64,000 nucleotides of DNA from positions 1-64,000 of the forward strand of contig NZ_AAXY01000009.1 of the NCBI RefSeq assembly GCF_000169375.1, read 5' to 3'. The stretch's first letter is position 1. Each line of letters opens with the position of its first letter. Under the pieces are notes generated by a model, which had not been told where the DNA came from, made no database searches, and worked only from the letters and a program-made list of their open reading frames with translations. Source of the DNA: Marinobacter sp. ELB17. GTDB taxonomy: Bacteria; Pseudomonadota; Gammaproteobacteria; Pseudomonadales; Oleiphilaceae. Positions 17,873 to 27,080 of the stretch are shown here, in pieces. Position numbers and translations under genes: made by a program.

Positions 17873-18709
17873 ATGTCAGATCTTTCCCTAATTCAGTACG
17901 GTTTGATTGCGCTGATCTTCATTTGGAGCGGTTTTGTACGCTCCGGGTTGGGCTTCGGTGGGGCTGTATTGTCGTTGCCGTTTTTGCTGCTGGTGAAAGA
18001 CGCACCACTGGTTTTTTTGCCGATCATAGCCGTTCACTTGCTGGTGTTTTCATCACTCACCATTTGGATGAACAACCGCCGCAGTCAAAGCCAGAAAGGT
18101 GATAAAAGCGGCCAGACATTAACCGGCTTTGGGCCGGATGCAGCCGTAATAGCGCCGGAAAGCACGGTAGAAAGCACGGTGGATTGGCCGTACCTGTGGC
18201 GTATGCTCCGCATTATGCTCGTGCCCAAACTGATTGGCGTGTTTGGGCTGTTTACGCTGCCAGCGAATGTGCTTAGCTCTATCATATTTGTGATTGTTGC
18301 GATTTATTCGGTGTCTTATATCCTCAACCGGCCTTTTCGCAGCAACAGCAAAGCGGTGGACGTGGGTTTGCTGATGGCCGGTGGTTATATCAGCGGTACT
18401 TCGCTGATTGGCGCACCATTGATTATTGCGGTGGCGGCGCAGCATCTGCCCCGGGAAAAGCTGCGCGACACCTTGTTTGGCCTCTGGTTTATTCTGGTGC
18501 TGATCAAAATGGCTGCGTTTATCTGGGTTGGGCTGGATCTGCAGCTGATTCACCATCTGTGGCTGTTGCCCTGCGCTGCCATCGGTCATGTGATAGGGCT
18601 GCGTTTTCACGACCGTATTTTAAAAGCCGAAACGCCTGTGTTTTTCCGCCTGCTGGGCATTGTGCTGTTTATCGTTAGCAGTGTGGGCATTGTCAGCGCG
18701 TTGCTGTAG
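17873..18709 (+). CDS. TauE/SafE family membrane permease
   Basis: 278 residues from ATG 17873, which has AGGA upstream; the frame extends into the tct terminator but that part is not coding. About eight hydrophobic helices in two repeats; the first begins FIWSGFVRSGLGFGGAVLSLP, matching the TauE/SafE signature. Family members export sulfite, sulfoacetate or related organosulfur anions, or import them. The substrate here is not indicated by neighbours. A hydrophilic loop (about residues 65-105, SQSQKGDKSGQ) is longer than usual. Confidence 0.85.
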   Translation: MSDLSLIQYGLIALIFIWSGFVRSGLGFGGAVLSLPFLLLVKDAPLVFLPIIAVHLLVFSSLTIWMNNRRSQSQKGDKSGQTLTGFGPDAAVIAPESTVESTVDWPYLWRMLRIMLVPKLIGVFGLFTLPANVLSSIIFVIVAIYSVSYILNRPFRSNSKAVDVGLLMAGGYISGTSLIGAPLIIAVAAQHLPREKLRDTLFGLWFILVLIKMAAFIWVGLDLQLIHHLWLLPCAAIGHVIGLRFHDRILKAETPVFFRLLGIVLFIVSSVGIVSALL

Positions 18710-18765
18710 CGGCGTTATGCCGGAAAATTTATGCGCAGCGTCGCTGCAAACGTTTAAGGATTGTT

Positions 18766-19395
18766 ATGTCGGTTTTGAATTTGGCGTTGTTGTCGGTGTT
18801 TCTGCCCACCTTTTTTGTGGTGTCTATCACCCCTGGCATGTGCATGACCCTGGCGTTGTCGCTGGGCATTACTGTGGGTGTGCGCCGGGCGCTATGGATG
18901 ATGATCGGCGAACTGCTGGGCGTTGGTATTGTGGCCATTGCGTCTGCCGTAGGCGTGGCTACATTTATGCTGGGTTATCCCACGGTGTTTGAAGTTGCCA
19001 AGGTCGCGGGCGGTGCCTATTTGATATGGTTGGGCGTACAACTGTGGCGTTCCCGCGGCAAAATGGCGATGCCGGAAGAAGGCGCGATATTGCCGAGCAG
19101 CACCCGCTGGCAGTTGGCCATGCAGGGTTTTATAACCGCCATTGCCAACCCCAAAGGCTGGGCGTTTCTGGTGGTTTTGCTGCCGCCGTTTATAGATAGC
19201 TCACTGCCAATGGCGCCGCAGCTTACGGCGCTGATACTGATTATTCTGAGCATGGAATTTTTGTGCTTGCTGCTGTATGCCAATGGCGGGCGCACCTTGC
19301 GTCGGGCTCTGCGCAGTGGTGATAAAGTACGGCTGGCCAATCGAATTTCAGGCAGCCTGATGATGCTGGTGGGTGTTTGGCTGGCTTTGGGCTGA
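18766..19395 (+). CDS. LysE/RhtB family amino-acid exporter
   Basis: 209 residues with six membrane helices. The N-terminal VSITPGMCMTLALSLGITVGVRRAL is a variant of the LysE signature (usually PGP). The GAYLIWLGVQLWRS segment and the ANPKGWAFLVVLLPPF block are typical. Family members export amino acids such as lysine, threonine, homoserine or leucine. The gene is 56 bp after the TauE-like gene. The stop codon falls in a run of 9-bp tandem repeats. Confidence 0.88.
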   Translation: MSVLNLALLSVFLPTFFVVSITPGMCMTLALSLGITVGVRRALWMMIGELLGVGIVAIASAVGVATFMLGYPTVFEVAKVAGGAYLIWLGVQLWRSRGKMAMPEEGAILPSSTRWQLAMQGFITAIANPKGWAFLVVLLPPFIDSSLPMAPQLTALILIILSMEFLCLLLYANGGRTLRRALRSGDKVRLANRISGSLMMLVGVWLALG

Positions 19396-19424
19396 GCGGG
19401 CTGAGCGGGCTGAACGGGTTGAAA
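19389..19424 (+). repeat. 9-bp tandem repeat at the lysE-like stop codon
   Basis: gggctgagc, gggctgagc, gggctgaac and gggttgaaa stand in tandem. The exporter stop codon TGA is in the first unit. Each unit keeps a TGA in the same phase, so the repeat would stop read-through several times. Probably replication slippage. Confidence 0.7.
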
Positions 19425-19459
19425 GAACTCTGGGCTTGAGCGGGTTTTGGAACGGCGCG

Positions 19460-20158
19460 TTAAAGCGCGGCGTAACGGCGGTACAGAATACCCACTCTTT
19501 TCACGTAAGCCCGAGTTTCTGCGTAGGGCGGAATGCCATTGTGGCGGCTAACGGCTCCGGGGCCGGCGTTGTAGGCCGCGGTGGCCAGCTTGGTGTCGCC
19601 CCGAAAGCGATCCAGCATTTGCGCCAGATAATTTGCACCACCGCGAATGTTGTCTTCGGCAACCATGGCGTTAACCACCCCGAGCTCGTTTGCAGTGGCG
19701 GGCATTAGTTGCATAAGTCCCTGTGCCCCTTTGGGCGACAGCGCCCTGGGGTTGAATGCCGATTCGGCGTGAATAACGGCGCGAACGAGGGCGGGATCTA
19801 CATTGAACTCTTTGGCCGCCGTCTCAATCTGTTCATTGTAGCGGGATGCAAACAGCGGCGTGGTGTCCCAATTCACCGTAGACGAAGGATCACAGGCAAA
19901 GCAGTGGAAGCGAATCACCGAAAACTTGGTGTTAGCCGGGCGTTCGCCGCTGTAGGACACCACGCCGTATTTGTCTTGATAACGGTACACCGTGGCTGCG
20001 CCATCTGACGCCAGCGGGCTGTCGCTTTTTACATTGGAAAACTCCACGCTGCCGTCGCTGTGCACAATACGCTTGATGGTGTCGCCACAGGTCGCGCTGC
20101 TGGCAAATGCCAGAAAAAGTGCGAGAAGCGGAGAGCAAAACGTGTGAGCGTATTTCAT
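19460..20158 (-). CDS. lytic transglycosylase (SLT domain) with N-terminal DUF4124-like part
   Basis: 232 residues. Signal peptide about 1-24 (LALFLAFASSATCG); the Cys could also suggest a lipoprotein but the context is weak. Residues 25-85 have the KRIVHSDGSVEFSN and YRYQDKYGVVSYSGERP segments that resemble DUF4124-type modules. The SLT domain (about 110-230) has catalytic Glu132 in AESAFNPRA, then GAQGLMQLMPATA and AYNAGPGAV. It cleaves peptidoglycan glycan strands in the periplasm, leaving 1,6-anhydro ends. Likely monocistronic. Confidence 0.9.
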   Translation of the reverse strand: MKYAHTFCSPLLALFLAFASSATCGDTIKRIVHSDGSVEFSNVKSDSPLASDGAATVYRYQDKYGVVSYSGERPANTKFSVIRFHCFACDPSSTVNWDTTPLFASRYNEQIETAAKEFNVDPALVRAVIHAESAFNPRALSPKGAQGLMQLMPATANELGVVNAMVAEDNIRGGANYLAQMLDRFRGDTKLATAAYNAGPGAVSRHNGIPPYAETRAYVKRVGILYRRYAAL

Positions 20159-20194
20159 AGCTACAAAGTATATCGCTTCAACAAGGGTTATTCC

Positions 20195-20911
20195 TCAAGT
20201 GTAATACCGATTCAGCCCTTCAGTCTCTGAACCCGTCAGCATTCTGAAGTTACCTTCGGCCAAATCGCTGTTTAATTGTAAGTGGCCAATCTGTTCCCGG
20301 TGTAGCGCAATGACCCGATTGCCTACGGCGTGGAACATGCGCTTCACCTGGTGATAGCGGCCTTCATAAATAGTCAGCCTTGCCAATGTTGGTTCCAGCA
20401 ATTCAAGCGTGGCGGGGGCTGTGGTGAGCTGCTCGTATTCGAACCAGATACCCTCAGCAAAGCGCTGCGGCGTGTCTGGCCCAATCGGGTAGGCGGTTGT
20501 TACCCGATAAACCTTGGCAATGCCCATGCCGGGCAGCGTTAATTGCCGTGACCAGGTGCCGTTGTTGGTCAGTATCATCAGGCCGGTAGTGGCGCGATCC
20601 AGCCGGCCGGCAATGTGCAGGCATTGGCTTAAACCAGGAGGTAACAATTGCAGAACTGTAGGGTGCGTATCATCTTCGGTAGCGCTAAGATAACCTGCCG
20701 GTTTGTGCAGCATAATATAGTGGGCACAATGGCCCTGCTGTAAGGTTTTTCCGTTGACGCTGACCGCCGCAAATTCGTCCACATCGGCGTCTGCCGTTCG
20801 GCAACTCAGGTCGTTAACGTACACTTGGCCGGTAGCAATCAGCCAATTCGCTTGTTTGCGGCTTATATCGGGTTGGTTGCTAACAATACGGGAAAGTTTC
20901 ATGGCGCTCAT
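20195..20911 (-). CDS. RsuA/RluB-family rRNA pseudouridine synthase
   Basis: About 238 residues from ATG 20911 (MSAMKLSRIV); ATG 20902 or 20947 are alternatives since no clear ribosome site separates them. An N-terminal S4 RNA-binding domain (SNQPDISRKQANWLIATGQV) precedes the catalytic domain with AGRLDRATTGLMILTNNG, where the Asp of RLD is the catalytic nucleophile. Most relatives read RLDxDTTGLL; here Ala replaces the second Asp, which is not catalytic. Size fits RsuA (16S Psi516), but the target nucleotide cannot be assigned with certainty. Confidence 0.85.
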   Translation of the reverse strand: MSAMKLSRIVSNQPDISRKQANWLIATGQVYVNDLSCRTADADVDEFAAVSVNGKTLQQGHCAHYIMLHKPAGYLSATEDDTHPTVLQLLPPGLSQCLHIAGRLDRATTGLMILTNNGTWSRQLTLPGMGIAKVYRVTTAYPIGPDTPQRFAEGIWFEYEQLTTAPATLELLEPTLARLTIYEGRYHQVKRMFHAVGNRVIALHREQIGHLQLNSDLAEGNFRMLTGSETEGLNRYYT

Positions 20912-20970
20912 GGTATAGACTGTAACAACCGGCCCTAAGCCGGACATCTGACATCATACGAGGAAACTAC

Positions 20971-21210
20971 ATGGCATTCTCTGCAGATCACCTGGCCGAG
21001 CTGAATCTTTTAACCCAGTTCGATTCGTCGTCCGCTCAGGAAGGTATCAAAGTACATCGCAATGAGGCCGCCCCGGAGCTGGTTTCGGCGGCAGAGCGCT
21101 TGTTCAGTAAAGGCCTGATTACCCGCGACGACGGCGGCTACCTGACCGCATTGGGTAGCGAAGCGATCGAGCAAGCGCAAATGTTGCTCGCGATACTGAG
21201 CATCAAATAA
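20971..21210 (+). CDS. TIGR02647-family small protein
   Basis: 79 residues, acidic, with no signal or membrane segment. Matches the small TIGR02647 family of gammaproteobacteria (FSADHLAELNLLTQFD start, GLITRDDGGYLTALG centre). The fold may be winged-helix-like; function unknown. GAGGAA lies upstream of the ATG. Divergent from the pseudouridine synthase and followed by its own terminator. Confidence 0.82.
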   Translation: MAFSADHLAELNLLTQFDSSSAQEGIKVHRNEAAPELVSAAERLFSKGLITRDDGGYLTALGSEAIEQAQMLLAILSIK

Positions 21211-21261
21211 TCCGTTAATCTCTGATTGTACTGATTTCACTGATTGTAGATCCCGCACTTC

Positions 21262-21298
21262 GGGCTGCGCCATGGGCGCAGGGCCCGGGGTTTTTTTG
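21262..21298 (+). terminator. intrinsic terminator after the TIGR02647 gene
   Basis: ctgcgcc (21265-21271) pairs with ggcgcag (21275-21281) and flanking GGG/CCC extends the stem, followed by a T7 run. Confidence 0.8.
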
Positions 21299-21324
21299 TT
21301 GCCTGTTGCACAGCGGAGAAGCCA

Positions 21325-22206
21325 GTGCCCGAACAGACCAAAGGCGTGTGGTATGGCGTATGCGCCTACACTATCTGGGGCTCATTCGCGCTATTTTTTG
21401 CGCTGTTTCAGGGCGTGCCGGCCCTTGAGATTCTGGTGCATCGAATCATCTGGTCCTGTGTTTTTCTGGCCATCCTGATTTCCGGGTTAAGGCGCTGGCA
21501 GCCGGTAAAAGACGCTTTTGCCAGTCCGCGACAACTTTGGCGGGTGTTGGGCTGCGCGCTGCTTATCGCGCTTAACTGGGGCGTGTACATATACGCCGTT
21601 GAAACCCGCCACGTGTTGCAGGCTAGCCTGGGCTATTTTCTGACGCCGCTGGTGAATGTAGCCTTGGGCATGGTGGTGTTGCGCGAACAGATGGGGCGTT
21701 GGCAGATGGCAGCGGTCGCTATTGCCGGCTTTGGCATCGCGCTTCAGCTGCTGATGCTGGGCGAGCTACCCTGGATTAGCCTGGTATTGGCATTCAGTTT
21801 TGGCGTGTATGGGCTTCTGCGCAAACAGATCCAGCTAGACGGTTTGTCCGGTTTATTTGTGGAAACCCTCCTGCTACTGCCCTTGGGCTTAATGACCTTT
21901 GGTTGGCTGGCGACATCGGGCGCTTCGAACTTTACCCGGGATTTGCCCACGGGCAGTTTGTTGATGGCCAGCGGCGTGTTAACGGCCATTCCCCTGCTGC
22001 TATTCGCCGGCGCCGCGCGACGCCTGAGGTTAGCGACTGTTGGCTTTCTGATGTACATAAACCCGACGTTGCAGTTCGTAATCGCTCTGTTGGTTTTCAA
22101 CGAGCCTTTAAGCCCTATTCAGTTAACAAGTTTTATGGTGATCTGGCTGGCGCTGATTGTTTACAGTATTTCCTCGTGGCAGGGCAGGGTGCGAAGGGCA
22201 GTATGA
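21325..22206 (+). CDS. rarD: RarD-type DMT/EamA transporter
   Basis: 293 residues with ten membrane helices. It starts at GTG 21325, with GGAG six bases upstream. The N-terminal KGVWYGVCAYTIWGSFALFF and LEILVHRIIWSCVFL are characteristic of RarD, as is ALNWGVYIYAVETRHVLQASLGYF. RarD is a drug/metabolite superfamily permease first noted for chloramphenicol tolerance; its natural substrate is unknown. It stands alone. Confidence 0.9.
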   Translation: MPEQTKGVWYGVCAYTIWGSFALFFALFQGVPALEILVHRIIWSCVFLAILISGLRRWQPVKDAFASPRQLWRVLGCALLIALNWGVYIYAVETRHVLQASLGYFLTPLVNVALGMVVLREQMGRWQMAAVAIAGFGIALQLLMLGELPWISLVLAFSFGVYGLLRKQIQLDGLSGLFVETLLLLPLGLMTFGWLATSGASNFTRDLPTGSLLMASGVLTAIPLLLFAGAARRLRLATVGFLMYINPTLQFVIALLVFNEPLSPIQLTSFMVIWLALIVYSISSWQGRVRRAV

Positions 22207-22381
22207 GCTTGCACTTGCAAGGTCGCGAGGCCCATAGGAAGCTCCCAGGCTCACCCAGCGCTGCCTGCGCGTTATTTGCCATCCCCGCTTCGCAGGGCAA
22301 ATGCTGAACGAGCTTCAGTCGCGCGTGCAGTTTGGCACTAACTTGATTAGGGCGGAGCGGCAACGCTGGTTAAATGTGGGC

Positions 22382-22489
22382 TTAAAAGCCCATGAATCCA
22401 AAATAGCTGGACAGGAAAAACGCGGTTGAGCCAATCATTATGAAGGCCCAAGCGGCCGTGGTGTAAGACGCTCTGCGTGAAAGTCTCAT
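22382..22489 (-). CDS. 35-residue single-pass membrane peptide
   Basis: Too short for ordinary gene finders. ATG 22489, with GGAAG eight bases upstream, gives MRLSRRASYTTAAWAF then IMIGSTAFFLSSYFGFMGF and stop TAA. Four basic residues before one hydrophobic helix predict an N-in inner-membrane peptide. I do not recognise the family. The ribosome site, charge pattern and isolated position support a real gene; conservation has not been checked. Confidence 0.5.
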   Translation of the reverse strand: MRLSRRASYTTAAWAFIMIGSTAFFLSSYFGFMGF

Positions 22490-22618
22490 GGCGATTTCTT
22501 CCTTTTTTTATAGTTTATTTCAGTTATGCGCCTCGTCGGTCACTATAGACTATGGCACGCGACTGGGACTCATGGGTGCTTTTTTTCAATTGGGTTTTCG
22601 ATTGATACATTCCATTCA

Positions 22619-22661
22619 CAAAAAAACGCCGGGAGCTTAGCGCTTGCCGGCGTTTTTTTGA
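22619..22661 (-). terminator. strong bidirectional terminator
   Basis: aaaacgccgg pairs with ccggcgtttt around a loop of about 15 bases, with T7 on one side and A7 on the other. It lies just past the stop of the 64-residue gene on the minus strand. Confidence 0.85.
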
Positions 22662-22674
22662 TCTTCAGGTCGGC

Positions 22675-22869
22675 TTAGTGGCCGCCCTGCACCTGGCCCA
22701 TGTCGGTAGCCACGGCCACCGCTCTTTTGTTCCAGGAGCGAAATTTGCGTGCGATCACCTGAACCATGAGACGGCTGGCTTCACGGGTGTACTGGCTCCG
22801 GATAGCGCCACTGTTGTGGAGGATGGATGACGGCAACTGGTGAACGGTTGCGACTGGCTTGGTGGCCAT
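22675..22869 (-). CDS. 64-residue basic protein, unknown
   Basis: Starts at ATG 22869 (MATKPVATVHQLPSSIL), chosen because AAAGGAGG, close to a perfect ribosome site, sits eight bases upstream. No signal peptide or membrane helix. The middle (SQYTREASRLMVQVIARKFRSWNKRAVAV) is a probable amphipathic basic helix, and the C-terminus is DMGQVQGGH. The strong ribosome site and strong terminator suggest high expression. A nucleic-acid- or ribosome-binding role is possible but is only inference. Confidence 0.7.
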   Translation of the reverse strand: MATKPVATVHQLPSSILHNSGAIRSQYTREASRLMVQVIARKFRSWNKRAVAVATDMGQVQGGH

Positions 22870-23005
22870 AGTGCTTTCCTCCTTTAAGAAATTTCTCAAC
22901 AGTGAGTTTCGGGTGTTTGCCGAACATGTAGTTAACTATATAGATTCATATTCGCAGTATAAATACGTTATAATCCCTATCCACGTTGCAAATATGCAGT
23001 GATCT

Positions 23006-23905
23006 ATGGATTGGGATTATTTAAGATATGTACGTGCTTTGGCAATAGGTGGAACGCTCGCCAAAGCCGGAGAAATACTGGGCGTGCACCAAACCACGGT
23101 GTTGCGTCGGCTTGACCATATGGAGGAGGCCCTGGCAGTTCGGCTTTTCGAGCGCAGCCGCGAAGGTTTGAAGCTGACGGCTGCCGGCGAAATGGCTTTT
23201 CACGAGGCTGAAAAACTGGCGGCGGAAATAGAAAACCTGGAGCGCAAACTACGCCAGGAAACAACTGCGCTTGAGGGCAAGATACGCATCGCCACCCCGG
23301 ACACGCTGATGGCTGAGCTGTTAGCGCCGATTCTGGCGAGCCTGCTTATAAAGTACCCAGACATCGAACTGGAAGTTCTGACCGACAACGACGTCAGCAA
23401 TTTAAGCCATCGCGAAGCCGATTTGACCCTGCGCCCGGAAAACAAACCCCAGGCGACATGGGAAGGTGAGCGCATTGCGGCGATGGAATACGCGGTGTAT
23501 GCCACCCCGGGATACTGTCGCCGTAACCGCGGTTTCGATATCGACCAGCGGCCGGAACAGCTGCGCTGGATTATCCCCGATGAAACCTTCAGCCTGCTGG
23601 CTACCGGGCGTTGGTACCGTCGCCACCTGAAACATGTAACCTCGGTGATTCGTTGTAATAGCTTGCAGGCAATGGTGGCGCTGGCCCGCAGCGGTGCAGG
23701 GGTGGCTGTATTGCCCTGTTATCTGGGCGAAGACGCTCGTGAATTGCGGCGCCTGTCGGAGCCGCTGGAAGGTGAAAGTGTGGATTTATGGCTACACGTG
23801 AATCAGGACACCCAACAAATGGCGCGGGTGCGGCTGGTGATGGCTTTTCTGGTATCCCGCTTGCGGGCTCTTGAGGCTAGCCTGGAGTTCAGCACCACGT
23901 ACTAA
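23006..23905 (+). CDS. LysR-family transcriptional regulator
   Basis: 299 residues. Winged helix-turn-helix at residues about 10-60 (IGGTLAKAGEILGVHQTTVLRRLDHMEEAL), linker helix, then the two-lobed effector domain. The wording of the HTH (VHQTTVLRRLDHME) is close to the subgroup that starts MDWDYLRYVRAL, often annotated as LysR regulators of unknown target. Residues GRSG-like SLQAMVALARSGAGVAVLP form the usual conserved block. A divergent small gene (22675-22869) could be a target. The AT-rich gap of about 135 bp holds the promoters. Confidence 0.9.
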   Translation: MDWDYLRYVRALAIGGTLAKAGEILGVHQTTVLRRLDHMEEALAVRLFERSREGLKLTAAGEMAFHEAEKLAAEIENLERKLRQETTALEGKIRIATPDTLMAELLAPILASLLIKYPDIELEVLTDNDVSNLSHREADLTLRPENKPQATWEGERIAAMEYAVYATPGYCRRNRGFDIDQRPEQLRWIIPDETFSLLATGRWYRRHLKHVTSVIRCNSLQAMVALARSGAGVAVLPCYLGEDARELRRLSEPLEGESVDLWLHVNQDTQQMARVRLVMAFLVSRLRALEASLEFSTTY

Positions 23906-24033
23906 TGCTCGCTGCGGTGTGCCGCAGGGCGATCAACCCTACCAAACTGTCATCCGCTCGCGCAGGGATTTACTTGCCGCGTGGGCGTTGGCCGTGTCAT
24001 AAACAGCCCACATTATCTTTGGATGGCGGCATT

Positions 24034-24897
24034 ATGATGGGTGGTAACAAAATCTGTTTTTTTTTGATGTCGGCGGCACTGCTGGGTAACCCTGCGCTTG
24101 CTGTTGCGGCAACGTCACCCGCTGCAAAACAGCAGCAGACGGTGGACGCCAGGCAGGTGCTCAGAGCCTCGCCAATGGACGAAATTATTGCCCAGTACCC
24201 GGCCATGATGAGCCAGGGCATACGCGATGGCCTTAAGCAGACAGGGCAGGTTCCGCCGATGGTCGCTGACGCGGTTGGGTATGTGGTTAGCAACAATTTT
24301 AATCCGCAGAAAATAGAGCAGCAGGTGGCAGGCCGCCTGCAGGCGGAGTTGAGCAATGGGCAGCTGCAAGCCGTGGCTGACTGGTACAACACGCCCGTCG
24401 CACAGAAAATCTCAAGAGCCGAAGTAGCCGCGTCAGCACCGGCGGTGTGGTCGCAAATTAGCGCGCAGGCCGACCAACTGGCCCAAAGATTCGGCAATAC
24501 CGATCGTGCCAAGAGTTTCGTGCGTTTTGACCGCGCTTCGCACGCAACCCAAAGCGCTGTTGATACCACCATTGCGGTGCAGCTTGGGTTAGCGTCTACC
24601 ATGGCAGCGTTCAGCAGTAATTCGGTAAACTTCGAAACGCTTCAAAAGCGTATAGAAAGCCAGCGCCCGGTTTTGAAAGGAGTTGTGGAGCAGCAGGTGT
24701 TTAACAGTTACCTGTATGCCTACCAGGATATCAGTGGTGCGGAAATGGAGCAGTATCTAAGGTTTCTGGAAAGCGATGGCGGCGCGGCTTTTACCCGCGT
24801 GGTATCCAGTGGCGTGAAGCAAGCGGTTATTGAGCCTGTAGAGAGCATTGGCGAGCAGCTGGGCCAGTTTTTAGCACCCCAGGCCACTACGAAATAG
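24034..24897 (+). CDS. secreted DUF2059-like protein
   Basis: 287 residues from ATG 24034 (or 24037). Signal peptide about 1-26 (CFFLMSAALLGNPALAVAA). Mostly alpha-helical; residues about 70-130 (ELSNGQLQAVADWYNTPVAQKISRAE) and the C-terminal part (DISGAEMEQYLRFLESDGGAAFTRVV) match the helical pattern of DUF2059, here in two copies. The role is unknown and it is probably periplasmic. The longer frame from 23905 overlaps the LysR stop and lacks a ribosome site. Confidence 0.75.
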   Translation: MMGGNKICFFLMSAALLGNPALAVAATSPAAKQQQTVDARQVLRASPMDEIIAQYPAMMSQGIRDGLKQTGQVPPMVADAVGYVVSNNFNPQKIEQQVAGRLQAELSNGQLQAVADWYNTPVAQKISRAEVAASAPAVWSQISAQADQLAQRFGNTDRAKSFVRFDRASHATQSAVDTTIAVQLGLASTMAAFSSNSVNFETLQKRIESQRPVLKGVVEQQVFNSYLYAYQDISGAEMEQYLRFLESDGGAAFTRVVSSGVKQAVIEPVESIGEQLGQFLAPQATTK

Positions 24898-24928
24898 TCG
24901 TTATGTAAGAAAGTCGTTTTGTACTAAA

Positions 24929-24960
24929 CGCCCGGCGATCCATGAGCGATTCGCCGGGCG
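24929..24960. terminator. hairpin between convergent genes
   Basis: cgcccggcga (24929-24938) pairs perfectly with tcgccgggcg (24951-24960). It lies between the convergent DUF2059 and ppiC genes. No good T tract on either strand, so weak or bidirectional. Confidence 0.55.
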
Positions 24961-24966
24961 AACAGA

Positions 24967-25245
24967 TCAGCCGCGGCTGGTCACTTCCAGCAGGTGATAG
25001 CCGAACTGGGTTTTTACCGGGCCCTGCACGGTGTTCAGGTCAGCGCTAAAAACCACGGTGTCGAATTCCGGAACCATCTGGCCGGGGCCGAAGGAGCCCA
25101 GGTCGCCGCCGTTACCGCCAGACGGACAAGATGAGTGCTTCTTAGCGACTTCGGCAAAATCCTGCCCGCCTTCGATGTCTTTTTTCAGTTCTTCACACTT
25201 TGCTTCGGTGTCTACCAGAATGTGACGCGCTGTTGCTTGTGCCAT
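24967..25245 (-). CDS. ppiC: parvulin peptidyl-prolyl isomerase PpiC
   Basis: 92 residues from ATG 25245 (MAQATARHILV). Free-standing cytoplasmic parvulin of the usual 93-residue size. The core motifs ARHILV, FAEVAKKHSSCPSGGNGGDLGSF, PGQMVPEF and FGYHLLEV are all present. It catalyses cis-trans isomerisation of X-Pro bonds. No signal peptide, so not SurA or PrsA. AAGGAAGC upstream supports the start. It is convergent with the DUF2059 gene and divergent from ybiT. Confidence 0.93.
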   Translation of the reverse strand: MAQATARHILVDTEAKCEELKKDIEGGQDFAEVAKKHSSCPSGGNGGDLGSFGPGQMVPEFDTVVFSADLNTVQGPVKTQFGYHLLEVTSRG

Positions 25246-25451
25246 GTTTTGCTTCCTTAAGTATGTTTGAGTGTCTAAAGACGACTGGCGAATGCTGCCC
25301 GCCATGGCGGCCTCTGGCAAGAGCTTTTTGTCAGTGTTAATGTTGGCTGACCATTTTGTGCGCAATCCTGTACAATACCGCGTCTATTTTCAGCCGCTCC
25401 GGATTCCCTGGTGAATTGCCGGTACCGGCCTTACGTCTACAGGTTGCTGCC

Positions 25452-27038
25452 TTGATCGCTACTGCCAATATTACGATGCAATTCGGGGCCAAGCCCCTGT
25501 TCGAAAACGTCTCAGCCAAATTCGGTAACGGCAATCGCTATGGCCTGATTGGTGCCAACGGTTGTGGAAAGTCGACGCTGATGAAAATCATGGGTGGCGA
25601 TCTGGAGCCGTCCTCCGGGCACATTATGCTCGATTCTAATATTCGCCTGGGTAAATTACGCCAGGACCAGTTCGCGTTTGAAAGTTCAACAGTGATTGAC
25701 ACCGTGATCATGGGCCACGAAGAATTGTGGACGGTGAAGAAAGAGCGCGACCGTATCTATTCGCTGCCAGAGATGACCGAAGACGACGGCATGGCCGTGG
25801 CGGATCTGGAAGTGCAATTTGCCGAGATGGACGGTTATACCTCGGAATCCCGCGCCGGTGAGTTATTGCTGGGCCTGGACATTCCTTTGGACCAGCACGA
25901 TGGCCTGATGAGCGCACTGGCGCCCGGCTGGAAGCTGCGGGTTTTGCTGGCCCAGGCACTGTTTTCAAATCCGGATGTGTTGTTGCTGGACGAGCCCACT
26001 AACCACCTGGACATTAACACCATCCGCTGGCTGGAAAGCATTCTGGTGGCGCGCAACAGCACCATGATTATTATTTCCCACGACCGCCACTTCCTGAACA
26101 GCGTGTGCACCCACATGGCGGATCTGGATTACGGTGAGTTGCGCTTGTTCCCGGGTAACTACGATGAGTACATGACCGCTGCCACCCAGGCCCGCGAGCG
26201 CATGCTGTCAGAAAATGCCAAGAAAAAGATCCAAATTGCCGAGCTTCAGCAATTTGTTAGTCGTTTTTCGGCTAACGCCTCTAAAGCCAAGCAGGCCACT
26301 TCGCGGGCGCGCCAGATCGACAAGATTCAACTGGATGATGTAAAACCGTCCAGCCGTATCAGCCCGTTTATCCGTTTTGAATCGGGTAAAAAGATTCACC
26401 GCCAAGCGTTAACGCTGAAGGAATTGACCAAGGGTTTTACCGACATCCCGCTGTTCAAAAAACTCAGTCTGCAAATTGAAGCCGGTGAACGGGTTGCGAT
26501 CATTGGACCCAATGGCGTTGGAAAAACCACGTTTTTACAGTGTCTGACAGGGGCTTACCAGCCGGATAGCGGTGAGGTGAAGTGGACTGACAGTGCTCAG
26601 GTTGGCTATTTTGCCCAGGACCACACGTCAGATTTCGCTCAGGACATGAACCTGAACGACTGGATGGCACGCTGGACCACCGGCGGCGAGCAAGTGATTC
26701 GCGGCACATTGGGTCGCATGCTGTTTTCCAGCGACGACATCGAAAAATCTGTTCACGTGTTGTCAGGAGGGGAGCAAGGCCGAATGCTGTTTGGCAAACT
26801 GATTTTGCAACAGCCCAATGTGATGCTGCTGGACGAACCCACCAACCACATGGACATGGAGTCAATTGAAGCGTTAAACCTGGCTCTTGAAAACTATGAA
26901 GGCACACTTATTTTTGTGAGCCACGACCGGGAGTTTGTATCGTCCCTGGCGACCCGTATTATTGAACTCGACGCTAGCGGAGTCATCGATTTCAGCGGCA
27001 ACTACGACGAATACCTGCGAAGCCGCGGCTACGTATGA
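25452..27038 (+). CDS. ybiT: ABC-F ATPase YbiT
   Basis: 528 residues if started at TTG 25452, which aligns with the start of YbiT proteins ([17 protein letters not shown]); the frame is open upstream to 25356. Two ATPase domains in one chain: Walker [10 protein letters not shown] and GPNGVGKTT, signatures LAPGW-type and LSGGEQGRM, and two Walker B segments [11 protein letters not shown] and [11 protein letters not shown]. No membrane segment. ABC-F proteins act on the ribosome, modulating the translation cycle. The linker ([29 protein letters not shown]) is the ribosome-contacting arm. Confidence 0.92.
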   Translation: MIATANITMQFGAKPLFENVSAKFGNGNRYGLIGANGCGKSTLMKIMGGDLEPSSGHIMLDSNIRLGKLRQDQFAFESSTVIDTVIMGHEELWTVKKERDRIYSLPEMTEDDGMAVADLEVQFAEMDGYTSESRAGELLLGLDIPLDQHDGLMSALAPGWKLRVLLAQALFSNPDVLLLDEPTNHLDINTIRWLESILVARNSTMIIISHDRHFLNSVCTHMADLDYGELRLFPGNYDEYMTAATQARERMLSENAKKKIQIAELQQFVSRFSANASKAKQATSRARQIDKIQLDDVKPSSRISPFIRFESGKKIHRQALTLKELTKGFTDIPLFKKLSLQIEAGERVAIIGPNGVGKTTFLQCLTGAYQPDSGEVKWTDSAQVGYFAQDHTSDFAQDMNLNDWMARWTTGGEQVIRGTLGRMLFSSDDIEKSVHVLSGGEQGRMLFGKLILQQPNVMLLDEPTNHMDMESIEALNLALENYEGTLIFVSHDREFVSSLATRIIELDASGVIDFSGNYDEYLRSRGYV

Positions 27039-27080
27039 GTAAGAGCAACTAACGCACTTGGTTATGCAAGAGGGTAGGGT

